A stretch of 64,000 nt of DNA from Psychromicrobium silvestre (GTDB lineage Bacteria > Actinomycetota > Actinomycetes > Actinomycetales > Micrococcaceae). The stretch covers positions 992,001 to 1,056,000 of the forward strand of contig NZ_JACBYQ010000001.1 in the NCBI RefSeq assembly GCF_013408295.1, read 5' to 3'. Shown here one piece after another: positions 33,234 through 41,277 of the stretch (position 1 is its first letter; each line of letters begins with the position of its first letter). The notes beneath the pieces were generated by a model, which was not told the origin of the DNA, did no database searches, and was given only the letters and a program-made list of their open reading frames with translations. Both the position numbers and the translations under genes were made by a program.

Positions 33234-33790
33234 AGATTCCCCCAATATTTTGAATGGATTGTTCTGAGAAGCTTCTTAGTTTGTATTGGGCTGAGAATCA
33301 GGAAGTTTGGTGCGAGCTGCTTCCATTCGCCGCCGGCACCACTTGCTGAGACTGCGTCGTTGCTCTTCAGTGCTTTATCGACGCCATTGGGTGAGACGAG
33401 CCACGCCTGCTCGGAGTGATCTTTATTCGTCGCGCGTAGACCGTAGGTTTCAAAGCCTTTGATCTTAGTGCAGCCAAGCCCCAGCGGCTCACCTGCAGAG
33501 CTAACCGTGAGGATACAGATTTCGTCAGCACCATGAGGAACCTCCTAGTATTTTGCGTTGGCCCCGGATCCTAGAAGCCTCGCACTGGCTAGATCAGCGC
33601 CAGTTCCAGTGAATGCTGCCACAACAGAACTTGGAATCTTGTCGGTCGCCGCTTGTGCCGCAGAGAAGGCGGGCACCACGTCAGACACAGTCGATATGGG
33701 GTGAGGGGCGTTTATTGTTGCAGCTGTAATCCCAGCTCCTGCTGCACCCACAGCACCGATAAGTAGCAATACATTCAGAGACCTTCGCAT
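33230..33790 (-). pseudogene. Secreted/membrane-anchored small protein interrupted by amber codon
   Basis: ATG 33790 opens MRRSLNVLLLIGAVGAAGAG, a single hydrophobic N-terminus, followed by IPSSVVAAFTGTGADLASAR. A TAG at 33547-33545 ends the frame after GANAKY. The same frame continues without another stop for 104 codons with protein-like sequence (ADEICILTVSSAGEPLGLGC, EWKQLAPNFLILSP). It stops at 33230 in an ATGA overlap with the next gene, which supports one original 186-residue protein. No start codon follows the TAG in frame. It is probably a nonsense mutation (TGG to TAG). Confidence 0.75.
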
Positions 33791-34001
33791 GGCAGCTACC
33801 CCAATCTCTAAATCTTCTTTGCTAATCAACTGAGATATCACCAGTTCAAAGCATGATCAATGCTTATCCATAGGAAATTCAAACACACAGAAAAGCAGCG
33901 CCAGTCATAGGTCGTTTCCAGCTATTTTGTGGGTAACTCGGAGGAAACGCGAAGCGCCGATATAATTTACTAGCGAGGAAAACTCATGCACAGACAGCTG
34001 T

Positions 34002-35528
34002 TTAGTCCAAAGACCCTAAGAACAACTCAGCCGCCTTCTCCGCGATCATCACCACGGGTGCATTGGTGTTCCCGCTGGTCACCTGCGGCATGATCGAGGC
34101 ATCGGCGATCCGTAGCCCTTCGACGCCGTAAACCCGTAACTGCGGATCCACCACGGCGAGTTGATCAACGCCCATCTTGCAGCTGCCAACTTGGTGGTGA
34201 TAGGTCACCACGGTGCTGCGCACGTACTGCTCAAGCTCTGCATCGGAGGTATCCGGCCCCGGGTAGAGCTCGACCGCACCCCAATCCTCCGCGAGTGCCT
34301 CCGCCTGACCAATCTCGCGGCATTGCCGCACCGAAGCCACCAAAACGCTTAGATCCTCGGGATCGGCGAGCGCGGCGGGATCAATCAACAGCTCATCGTC
34401 CAAAGCCGGTCCGGAGAGCTTGATGCTCCCCCGGCTCTTGGTTCCAATCAGCCCGGCCATCAGAGAGAACCCAGCCTCCGGCCCGCTCATCCCCTCCTGA
34501 TACATCGGCACACTGAAATTAATCGGCTGAGTATCCGGCACCTCCAGTTCGGGCTGGCTTCGCCAGAATAGATGGCTCTGCGCCGGAGACTCCCCCGGCT
34601 GCGGCGGGATGATCTGCCGAGCGGTGCTAAAAATCACCGGCGAGAGGAAGTGGTCATGGAGGTTTTCGCCAACGCCCGGCAAGTCTTGTACGGGCTCAAT
34701 GCCCACCGCACGAAGTTCATCTGCCGGACCAATCCCCGAACGCATCAATAATGCGGGCGAATCAATGGCACCGGCGCAGAGGAACACCTGATCGGCTTCC
34801 TCGACCAGCAACTCACCGTCGAGCAGATACTCGACCCCACGGATTCGTCCCTTGTCCAGGAGTAGTCGGGAGGCGCGGGCGCCGGTGCGGATCACCAGGT
34901 TCTCGGCCGCTAAGACCGGTTGCAGATAAGCCAGATAGGTATTGAGTCGCTGACCATTCCGCATGGTCACCTGAACCTGAGAAACGCCGTCGAGATGATC
35001 GCCGTTGTAATCCTGATTGTGTTCTAAGCCGAACTGTACAGCCGCTTCGATAATCGACTGTTGGATGGGGTTGAGTGGATAATCGGCCCGTACGTCTAGT
35101 AAGCCGCCGCGGGCCCGCAAAGCCGAGTCTCCGCCGTCGAAATTCTCTATCTTCCGGTAAATCGGCAGCACTTCCTGCCAAGACCAGCCCGCATTACCAA
35201 GCGCCGCCCAATGGTCAAAGTCCTGCGGAGCGCAGCGGACGTAGATCATTGCATTGAGCGAATGCGAGCCACCGAGCACCTTGCCGCGGGGCAGATGCAA
35301 TCGCCTGCCCGCCGCATGTTGCTGCGGCACGGTGTAGTAATCCCAATCCTCCGCGCTATGCCACAGTTCACCGGCCCGAGAAGGATCGTGAATCGCTGGG
35401 TTGTTGTCCGGCCCGCCTGCCTCCAGCAGGGTCACTCGATGACCGGCGTCCACTAACCGCCTGGTCAGCACCGATCCGGCGGAGCCCGCCCCGATCACGA
35501 TTACCCGTTGTGGCACTGTCTGCGTCAT
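34002..35528 (-). CDS. GMC-family FAD oxidoreductase
   Basis: 508 residues. It has the FAD motif VIVIGAGSAGSVLTRRL, GMC signature 1 LPRGKVLGGSHSLNAMIYVR and signature 2 GAIDSPALLMRSGIGP. The C-terminal catalytic pair region is VVTYHHQVGSC with GNTNAPVVMIAEKAAEL. The family oxidises alcohols such as choline or aromatic alcohols. The substrate is not readable. It is divergent from the moaF copy 2/amidohydrolase pair inside the amine region, so oxidation of an aromatic alcohol or amino alcohol is a fair guess. Confidence 0.9.
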   Translation of the reverse strand: MTQTVPQRVIVIGAGSAGSVLTRRLVDAGHRVTLLEAGGPDNNPAIHDPSRAGELWHSAEDWDYYTVPQQHAAGRRLHLPRGKVLGGSHSLNAMIYVRCAPQDFDHWAALGNAGWSWQEVLPIYRKIENFDGGDSALRARGGLLDVRADYPLNPIQQSIIEAAVQFGLEHNQDYNGDHLDGVSQVQVTMRNGQRLNTYLAYLQPVLAAENLVIRTGARASRLLLDKGRIRGVEYLLDGELLVEEADQVFLCAGAIDSPALLMRSGIGPADELRAVGIEPVQDLPGVGENLHDHFLSPVIFSTARQIIPPQPGESPAQSHLFWRSQPELEVPDTQPINFSVPMYQEGMSGPEAGFSLMAGLIGTKSRGSIKLSGPALDDELLIDPAALADPEDLSVLVASVRQCREIGQAEALAEDWGAVELYPGPDTSDAELEQYVRSTVVTYHHQVGSCKMGVDQLAVVDPQLRVYGVEGLRIADASIMPQVTSGNTNAPVVMIAEKAAELFLGSLD

Positions 35529-35688
35529 AGTCCTCGTTGACCTTTCTGTTTAGCCATCTCACCACCCGGCGGCCGATCCTCCTAACAGCCTCGCATGCCT
35601 TCCACCCTCCCGGATTGACCCTTGCTGCATGGCTATTGTCCGGGAGTGAACAGCCACCGGGCCGGCAGCAGAATTCTCTTCGCTACTC

Positions 35689-35714
35689 GTCAAAGCGATT
35701 GCCGTAACAGACAA
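35689..35714 (+). promoter_or_regulatory. Amine-regulon operator D (upstream of moaF copy 2)
   Basis: GTCAA (35689-35693) and GACAA (35710-35714), 21 bp apart, the second within ACAGACAAGA. The site ends 33 bp before ATG 35748. A -10-like CAGACT at 35736-35741 begins 21 bp after the site and would place transcription start on or near the start codon. Confidence 0.68.
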
Positions 35715-35747
35715 GACTGCTTGTTCTTGAAGGGGCAGACTCGGAGC

Positions 35748-36563
35748 ATGACTCTCAATGTCTCCGATACCTCAACCTGGTTACCCCTGGATGGCTTGGC
35801 CCCCGGCTTCGACGCCAATAAGGCAAGCCCGGTGACGGACCTCAACGGCCAAAGCTACCAGATCGATTCAGCGCAGGGAATCCAGAACTTCGAGTTCACC
35901 ACCGAGGGGCTGCGCTGGCAGGCCGGTGAGCAGGGTGGCCTCGATGAACACGAGGTCTTTGCGGTGGCACCGGAACTCTATTACGTGCAGTGGCAGCAAC
36001 ACGATGCCCTGCAGTTCTCCGGTTCGCTGCTCCTGGACCTGGAGACCGGCCGAGCTCTTTTCGTTGCCGCTCGACTGGTCTACCCGGACCAAACAGTTGC
36101 CGGGCAGACCGCCGTCGATCATAAGTTTGTGCCCGGAGTGATTTCTGGACGGCAACCGAGCGGAGCGGAAATCGCCCCTAGCCGTGCCTTAATCGGTCGC
36201 CGGGTGCAGTGGGTCTATAGCGAAACTCATGCCTATGAACACATTTACCTCAGTGAGCAGTGGTACACCTGGCAATGCCTGGCCGGGCCGGAGCGCGGCC
36301 TAGCCGACACCGACCAGAACACAGTCTACGAAATCCGCCCAGGCATTTACTTGTTCAGCTGGCGCGAGAAGGTGATTCCCTGCGGTTCCATTACGGTGGC
36401 CGATCACCGCGACGTCAACAACATTAGATCGCACGGTGCGCTCTTCGGCTGGGATGAGTCAGGCACCGTTGCCGTGCATTTTAGCTTCGGAGCCTATGGC
36501 AAGTTGATCTCAGTTACCTCACATCCGGAGCCCTACGAACCCGCCCAGTGGGACGCCTCGTGA
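35748..36563 (+). CDS. moaF: MoaF-family monoamine regulon protein (copy 2)
   Basis: 271 residues, paralogous to the protein at 21902-22678. Shared C-terminal motifs are LIGRRVQWVYSETHAYEHIYLS and WYTWQCLAGPERGLADTDQN. ATG 35748 is used. The ribosome site is weak (GGAG ends 2 nt before it), consistent with a leaderless message from operator D. It overlaps the amidohydrolase start as GTGA. The two MoaF copies differ enough to suggest different ligands. Function unknown. Confidence 0.85.
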   Translation: MTLNVSDTSTWLPLDGLAPGFDANKASPVTDLNGQSYQIDSAQGIQNFEFTTEGLRWQAGEQGGLDEHEVFAVAPELYYVQWQQHDALQFSGSLLLDLETGRALFVAARLVYPDQTVAGQTAVDHKFVPGVISGRQPSGAEIAPSRALIGRRVQWVYSETHAYEHIYLSEQWYTWQCLAGPERGLADTDQNTVYEIRPGIYLFSWREKVIPCGSITVADHRDVNNIRSHGALFGWDESGTVAVHFSFGAYGKLISVTSHPEPYEPAQWDAS

Positions 36564-38206
36564 GCGTACAGATCTTCGGCAACGCCCGGATTTGGACTCA
36601 GGACCCCCGGCGACCTTGGGCCAGTTCACTGACCGTTTCGGCGGGCCGGATTATTGGCCTAGATGAGGCGTCCCTGGACGGTGAGGCAAGGTACGACGGC
36701 GAGGCGGAGCGAATTGATCTACACGGCGCCTTTGTGATGCCCGGCTTACACGATGTCCACAATCACCATTTCCTGGCCGGTGCCGCCGACCTCTTCGATT
36801 GCAGCTTCCTACCCACCGCAAGCCTGCCGGAAGTCCTGACGGCCGTTTCCGCTTGGGCCGAACAACTGCCCGAGGGCGCCTGGGTCTTCGGCGGCAGCGT
36901 GGGCAGCGGACTGCTCAACGAATTGTCCTCCGCGGAAGTGCTGAGTCAATTGGATGCAGCCAGCCTAGGCCATCCGGTACTACTAACGGATGACAGCAAG
37001 CACAACCGCTGGGCCAATTCGACGGCGCTGCGTTTGGCTGGCATCGATAGCAGCACCAGCGACCCCATCGGCGGCCAGATTCTCCGCGACCCCCAAGGCA
37101 ACCCCACCGGGGTGCTGATTGAAGCCGCCGGAGTGCTAGTAGAACAGGCCCGGGCTGCGGTGGATCAACTCAGTCAGGAGGATTCGGCCAGGGCGAGCGC
37201 TCGCGGCATCGAGATCCTGCACTCCCACGGCATCACCGCTTTTCAGGACGCGGCGGCTTCTTTGCCCACCATGCGCGCGCTCAAGCAGTTGGACGAGGCC
37301 GGGGGCCTCAAGGCCTGGGTGGTCAGTTCGATGTTGATCAATGACTTCATTTTCGGGGCTGATCCGGTGGGCAACGAACTGATCAAACACGGCGAAGAGT
37401 TCCGTTCCCTGCATCATCGGCCCGATTTTGTGAAGATCTTCTTAGACGGGGTGCCGCCCTCACGTACCGCCGCCTTCTTGGAACCCTATCTTCCGGATCA
37501 GCAACATGGCGACCACTTCTTAGGCCACCCCACACTCGGGCCTGGGGAGCTCTTGGATTGGTTACGCCGCACCGGTGAACAAGGCCTTTCCGCAAAGATC
37601 CACTGCACCGGTGACGCCGCGGTACGTCTGGTACTGGACGCCGTCGAGGTTCTGCGTGCGGAGGGCTTTACCGAGACCAGCTATCAGATAGCGCACGGTC
37701 AGTTTGTACACCCCGACGATATTCCCCGTTTTGCCGCCTTGGGGGTACATGCGGATATCTCGCCTCCGCTCTGGTTCCCGGGCGTGATCGCGGAGGCGAT
37801 CAAAACCGTGCTGCCGGCCGAACGCGCCGTTCGGATGCAACCTAACCGGGACCTGCTCAATGCCGGAGCACTACTCGCCGGGGGCTCCGATTGGCCGGTG
37901 AGCGTCTCGCCGAACCCCTGGGAGGGAATCCAGGGGCTGGTGACCCGCGCCGATCCGAGCGGTGTTTTTCCCGACACGCTCTGGCCGGAACAGGCTCTGG
38001 ATCTTAGTGAAGCCCTTACCGTGTACACCACGGCAGCCGCTCACGCGATGCACTTAGAGGAACTGACCGGGTCCCTGGAGCCGGGTAAATCGGCGGACTT
38101 CGTGGTGCTGGATCGCAATCCCTTCGAAACGGTTGCCGAGCAGCTGGTACAGACCAAGACCCTGCAGACCTGGTTTGCCGGGGAGCTGGTGTTTCAAGCG
38201 GGTTGA
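36560..38206 (+). CDS. Amidohydrolase, YtcJ-like
   Basis: 548 residues. Metal-dependent TIM-barrel hydrolase with PGLHDVHNHH near residue 65 (metal-binding histidines), KIHCTGDAAVRLVLDAVE, QIAHGQFVHPDDIPRF, LLAGGSDWPVS and LEPGKSADFVVLDRNP at the C-terminus. The GTG at 36560 overlaps the moaF stop (GTGA). GTG 36548 is an alternative. YtcJ-type enzymes hydrolyse amides or related bonds. In this operon it may release an aromatic amine from an N-acyl or N-formyl derivative. That role is inference only. Confidence 0.88.
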   Translation: MSVQIFGNARIWTQDPRRPWASSLTVSAGRIIGLDEASLDGEARYDGEAERIDLHGAFVMPGLHDVHNHHFLAGAADLFDCSFLPTASLPEVLTAVSAWAEQLPEGAWVFGGSVGSGLLNELSSAEVLSQLDAASLGHPVLLTDDSKHNRWANSTALRLAGIDSSTSDPIGGQILRDPQGNPTGVLIEAAGVLVEQARAAVDQLSQEDSARASARGIEILHSHGITAFQDAAASLPTMRALKQLDEAGGLKAWVVSSMLINDFIFGADPVGNELIKHGEEFRSLHHRPDFVKIFLDGVPPSRTAAFLEPYLPDQQHGDHFLGHPTLGPGELLDWLRRTGEQGLSAKIHCTGDAAVRLVLDAVEVLRAEGFTETSYQIAHGQFVHPDDIPRFAALGVHADISPPLWFPGVIAEAIKTVLPAERAVRMQPNRDLLNAGALLAGGSDWPVSVSPNPWEGIQGLVTRADPSGVFPDTLWPEQALDLSEALTVYTTAAAHAMHLEELTGSLEPGKSADFVVLDRNPFETVAEQLVQTKTLQTWFAGELVFQAG

Positions 38207-38245
38207 GGCTTTAGAATCGGGACACTTGCTGCTTATGATGCTCTG

Positions 38246-38833
38246 ATGCCTCAAGAACCTCTGCAAAACCAGCGACGCCCCGATGTTACGGAGACCGAGC
38301 TGATTGGCGGTATTGAAAAGCGTGCCCTGATCATCGAAGACTACAATCCTGCCTGGCCCGTCCAATATCAGGAGCATCGGGATCGCATCGCCACTGCGCT
38401 CGGGGGTACCGCGAAGCTGATTGAGCATATTGGCTCGACCTCGGTTCCGGGGCTTGGAGCTAAGCCGATTATTGACGTACTCGTCACGGTGGCGGACATT
38501 ACCGCCGAAGAGAACTATCTGGATCAGCTCCTGGCCCTTGGCTATCAACTACGAGTCCGTGAACCAGGGCACCGGATGCTTCGAACCCCGGAACGCGACG
38601 TGCACGTCCATCTGCTCCCCACGGGCGATCCGGCGGTGGAGGACTACCTGCTGCTGCGCCACCGGCTTCGGAGCGATGAAACAGACCGGGCGCTGTACGA
38701 GCGGGTCAAACGCGAGCTAGTTAGCCAGGAGTGGGCGGATATGAACGCCTACGCCGACGCTAAGACCAAGGTGATCACGGCAATCAAAAACCGGGCACGC
38801 CGGTTACCCTCATCGGCTGACTCGCAGGCCTGA
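38246..38833 (+). CDS. GrpB/UPF0157 family nucleotidyltransferase-like protein
   Basis: 195 residues with the family pattern IIEDYNPAWPVQYQEHRDRI, IEHIGSTSVPGLGAKPIIDVLV and a distal VHVHLLP. The GSTSVPGL-(x)-AKPIIDV block resembles the nucleotidyltransferase active-site strand. The cellular role is unknown. It has no evident link to the amine genes on either side. Confidence 0.85.
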   Translation: MPQEPLQNQRRPDVTETELIGGIEKRALIIEDYNPAWPVQYQEHRDRIATALGGTAKLIEHIGSTSVPGLGAKPIIDVLVTVADITAEENYLDQLLALGYQLRVREPGHRMLRTPERDVHVHLLPTGDPAVEDYLLLRHRLRSDETDRALYERVKRELVSQEWADMNAYADAKTKVITAIKNRARRLPSSADSQA

Positions 38834-38847
38834 CATAGCCTGGGGCG

Positions 38848-39498
38848 ATGGGAAACCCGCCAGCATATGCATCGGTAGAGAACGCCTACAACACCGTGGC
38901 GGAAAGTTATGCCGAGCTGCTACCGGACGCGCGTTACGAGGCAGCTCTGGACTTAGCGGTGCTCGAAGAATTCGCCCAGCGGATGAGCTCAACCACGAAT
39001 CGCAGCGTCCTTGACGCGGGCTGCGGTGCCGGCAGGATGGCCGCCATCTTGGAGAGATTTGATCTGAATCTAAGCGGCATCGATCTGTCCGCGGAAATGA
39101 TCCGCATCGCGCGGCGGAGCTTCCCCAGCCAGCAATACCAGGTGGGGAACCTCAATGACCTGCCCTATCCGGATCGGTCCTTCGACGGAGTCCTCTCCTG
39201 GTACTCCATCATCCACACTCCCGCCGAGGGCTTGGCCGCCATGATGCAAGAGTTCCGACGCGTCCTGCGTCCGGGTGGCTCGCTGCTTCTAGGTTTCAAG
39301 GTTGGGCAGGGCCAAAGAGCCATTACGCACGCCTATGGTCACGACGTTTCCTATTGCGTCCAGCTGCATACATTGGACTCGGTCCGGAAGGCTCTGCTTG
39401 CCTCCGGCTTCAGCCTCGACGTCGAGGTGTTTCGGGCCGCCCGCAATATCGACAAGGAAGCCCAGGGCTTTATGATCGCCACGCTACCTACTGCTTAG
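38848..39498 (+). CDS. Class I SAM-dependent methyltransferase
   Basis: 216 residues. SAM-binding motif I is SVLDAGCGAGRMAAIL, with SGIDLSAEMIRIARRSFP, motif IV FDGVLSWYSIIHTP and a post-motif RVLRPGGSLLLGFKVG. The substrate is not predictable. It sits 14 bp after the GrpB-like gene, probably co-transcribed, and converges on the permease at 39503. Confidence 0.86.
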   Translation: MGNPPAYASVENAYNTVAESYAELLPDARYEAALDLAVLEEFAQRMSSTTNRSVLDAGCGAGRMAAILERFDLNLSGIDLSAEMIRIARRSFPSQQYQVGNLNDLPYPDRSFDGVLSWYSIIHTPAEGLAAMMQEFRRVLRPGGSLLLGFKVGQGQRAITHAYGHDVSYCVQLHTLDSVRKALLASGFSLDVEVFRAARNIDKEAQGFMIATLPTA

Positions 39499-39502
39499 CC
39501 GC

Positions 39503-41023
39503 TCAGCTCAGTGGCTGCTCGGCGGCCGAGTCCGCGGCCGGGTCCTCGGCAACGCGGCTCTCGGCGACGCGATCGAGATCTCGATTCAGCTGCGCATAAA
39601 GTTCGGGGCGATGGCGCCTCAGCCACCAGCTGGCCACCGCACCAGCAATCGCCAACAGCGGAAGCAGTAGCGGCAGGAGTGCCACCAGCGCGCTGTCCGA
39701 ACCGGCTACTAAACCAAAGTTTTGCACCACCAGGAAAACGATGCCGAATAAGCCCAGGGCGCCAAGTCCCGGAGCCACCAAGGTGCGCCAGATCCGCCGA
39801 TCGCCCTGCCGCCGGAAACTGACCACAATAGCGACGGCGGCCAGCAGTTGCAGGGTCAGAATCCCCAGGGTGCCCAGCCCCGTCATCGAGGCGGTCAGTG
39901 CCGCGATCGGATCGAGTCCGAGCACAAAGTAGAGCAAGGCCACTGCTACCGCAAAACAGATCTGCACCAGGCTAGCCAGTTGCGGAACCCCGGAATTGCC
40001 CCGGGTCCGGCCTAGCGATCTGGGCAGAATTCCAACTCGGCCGAAGGCAAATAGATACCTGGTGGTGGAGTTGTGCAGCGCCAACAGCGCCGCAAAAAGC
40101 GAGACCAAAAGCAACACCATCATGGTTTTCGTAAGCGCATCCCCCAAATAATCATGCGCCAGGCTGAAGACCAGATCTCCGGTAGCCAGATGATCCAGGG
40201 CTGCACCTTGGGCTGCTTTCACCCCGGTGGCACTCACAATCGCCCAGCTGGTGAGGGCCGCGAAAACACCAATAAAACTAATCGCCACAAAGGTAGCCCG
40301 CGGAATGGTGGTCAACGGCTTCCGAGCTTCCTCGCTGAACAGCCCGGTTGCCTCAAAGCCAATAAAGACATTGGCTGCGAACAACAGACCAAGAGCCGCC
40401 GAGCCGGAGAAGACTACCTCGGGTGCGAAGACTTCGAAGCTGAATCCGGTACTGGATAAGACTCGCAGGTCGAAGACCAGCAAGATTGTCACCTCCAGCA
40501 CCAAACAAACACCTAGTATTTTGGCGGAAACGTCGATCCCCCGGCGGCTGAGCAAGAACACCGCAACGGCGGAAACCAGGCTCCAGAGAATCCAGGGAGT
40601 ATCCCAGCCGGTGAGGTCCTTCAACACGCTCGCGGTAAAAAAGCCCGAGGTACCCACTGCCCCGGCAACGAAACAGTTGTATCCCAGAAGCGCGATATAA
40701 CCGGCAATAATGGCTGCCGGTCTGCCCAGTCCCTTCAGCACAAAGGCATAAAAGCCCCCGGCACTGACCAATTGCTTAGACATTTGTGCGTAACCCACCG
40801 CGAAAAGCAACAGAATGACCGTGACAATCAGAAACGAAACCGGCATTCCGCCACCGTTGCCGAGCGCAATGCCCAAGGTCGCGATCACCACAATGCCGGT
40901 CAACGGGGCGACGGCGGCCAACACCAAGAACACGATGCCCGCAACGCCGAGTGAATTGCGTGCCAAGGTGCCGCCGGGCTCGGTGCCGCTCGAGGGGCTG
41001 GCTGAACCGGTGGAAATTGTCAT
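39503..41023 (-). CDS. APC-superfamily permease of the amine regulon
   Basis: 506 residues and about 12 membrane segments, starting LARNSLGVAGIVFLVLAAVAPLTG as in amino-acid/polyamine permeases. It also shows FIGFEATGLFSEEARKPLTTIPRA and NSTTRYLFAFGRVGILP. It is divergent from the aldehyde dehydrogenase-amine oxidase operon, with operator E in the shared region, so it probably imports the amine substrate such as tyramine or phenylethylamine. ATG 41023 is chosen over the longer reading because the homology begins there. Confidence 0.88.
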   Translation of the reverse strand: MTISTGSASPSSGTEPGGTLARNSLGVAGIVFLVLAAVAPLTGIVVIATLGIALGNGGGMPVSFLIVTVILLLFAVGYAQMSKQLVSAGGFYAFVLKGLGRPAAIIAGYIALLGYNCFVAGAVGTSGFFTASVLKDLTGWDTPWILWSLVSAVAVFLLSRRGIDVSAKILGVCLVLEVTILLVFDLRVLSSTGFSFEVFAPEVVFSGSAALGLLFAANVFIGFEATGLFSEEARKPLTTIPRATFVAISFIGVFAALTSWAIVSATGVKAAQGAALDHLATGDLVFSLAHDYLGDALTKTMMVLLLVSLFAALLALHNSTTRYLFAFGRVGILPRSLGRTRGNSGVPQLASLVQICFAVAVALLYFVLGLDPIAALTASMTGLGTLGILTLQLLAAVAIVVSFRRQGDRRIWRTLVAPGLGALGLFGIVFLVVQNFGLVAGSDSALVALLPLLLPLLAIAGAVASWWLRRHRPELYAQLNRDLDRVAESRVAEDPAADSAAEQPLS

Positions 41024-41115
41024 CGTCGTCCATTCTCCAAAGGGGTCTGTCGATGAACGGCGCAAAGGCAAGCCCTCCATCTGCCTCAAGTCTTAGGTGC
41101 TTGAAGCCAGAATTG

Positions 41116-41141
41116 TTGCCACAGGGCGAAGAACTCTTGAC
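41116..41141 (-). promoter_or_regulatory. Amine-regulon operator E (upstream of the permease)
   Basis: On the minus strand: GTCAA, 16 bp, GGCAA, with a 21-bp period (41137-41141 and 41116-41120). The half-site pair is identical to operator A. It lies 93 bp before the permease start and 38 bp from operator F, which faces the other way. Confidence 0.63.
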
Positions 41142-41179
41142 CCAAAGCGCAGTTTCGCCTCAGGAGGTGTTCACGCACA

Positions 41180-41205
41180 GTCAAGGCACCTTCGCCAGCA
41201 GACAA
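41180..41205 (+). promoter_or_regulatory. Amine-regulon operator F (aldehyde dehydrogenase-amine oxidase)
   Basis: GTCAA (41180-41184) and GACAA (41201-41205), 21 bp apart, the copies reading CAGTCAAG and CAGACAAC. It is 72 bp before the GTG start of the aldehyde dehydrogenase. AATACT begins 21 bp after it as a possible -10. Confidence 0.7.
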
Positions 41206-41277
41206 CAGCATCCGCGCCGGAGCCGACAATACTGAAGGAGGACATCCGAAAGTACGGCATCAGACGAGGAGTGTCAG

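Noticed and set aside
32419-33790. Amber codons at 33547-33545 and 32652-32650 as recoded sense codons
   Set aside because: Neighbouring single-base frameshifts in the same gene cluster point to decay, and nothing in the window suggests a suppressor system.
35517-35542. An eighth 21-bp-spaced pair on the minus strand, GTCAA-N16-GACAG, before the GMC oxidoreductase
   Set aside because: It covers the GMC start codon and the first codons, so it cannot act as an upstream activator site for that gene, and the second half-site differs at the last base. Probably coincidental.
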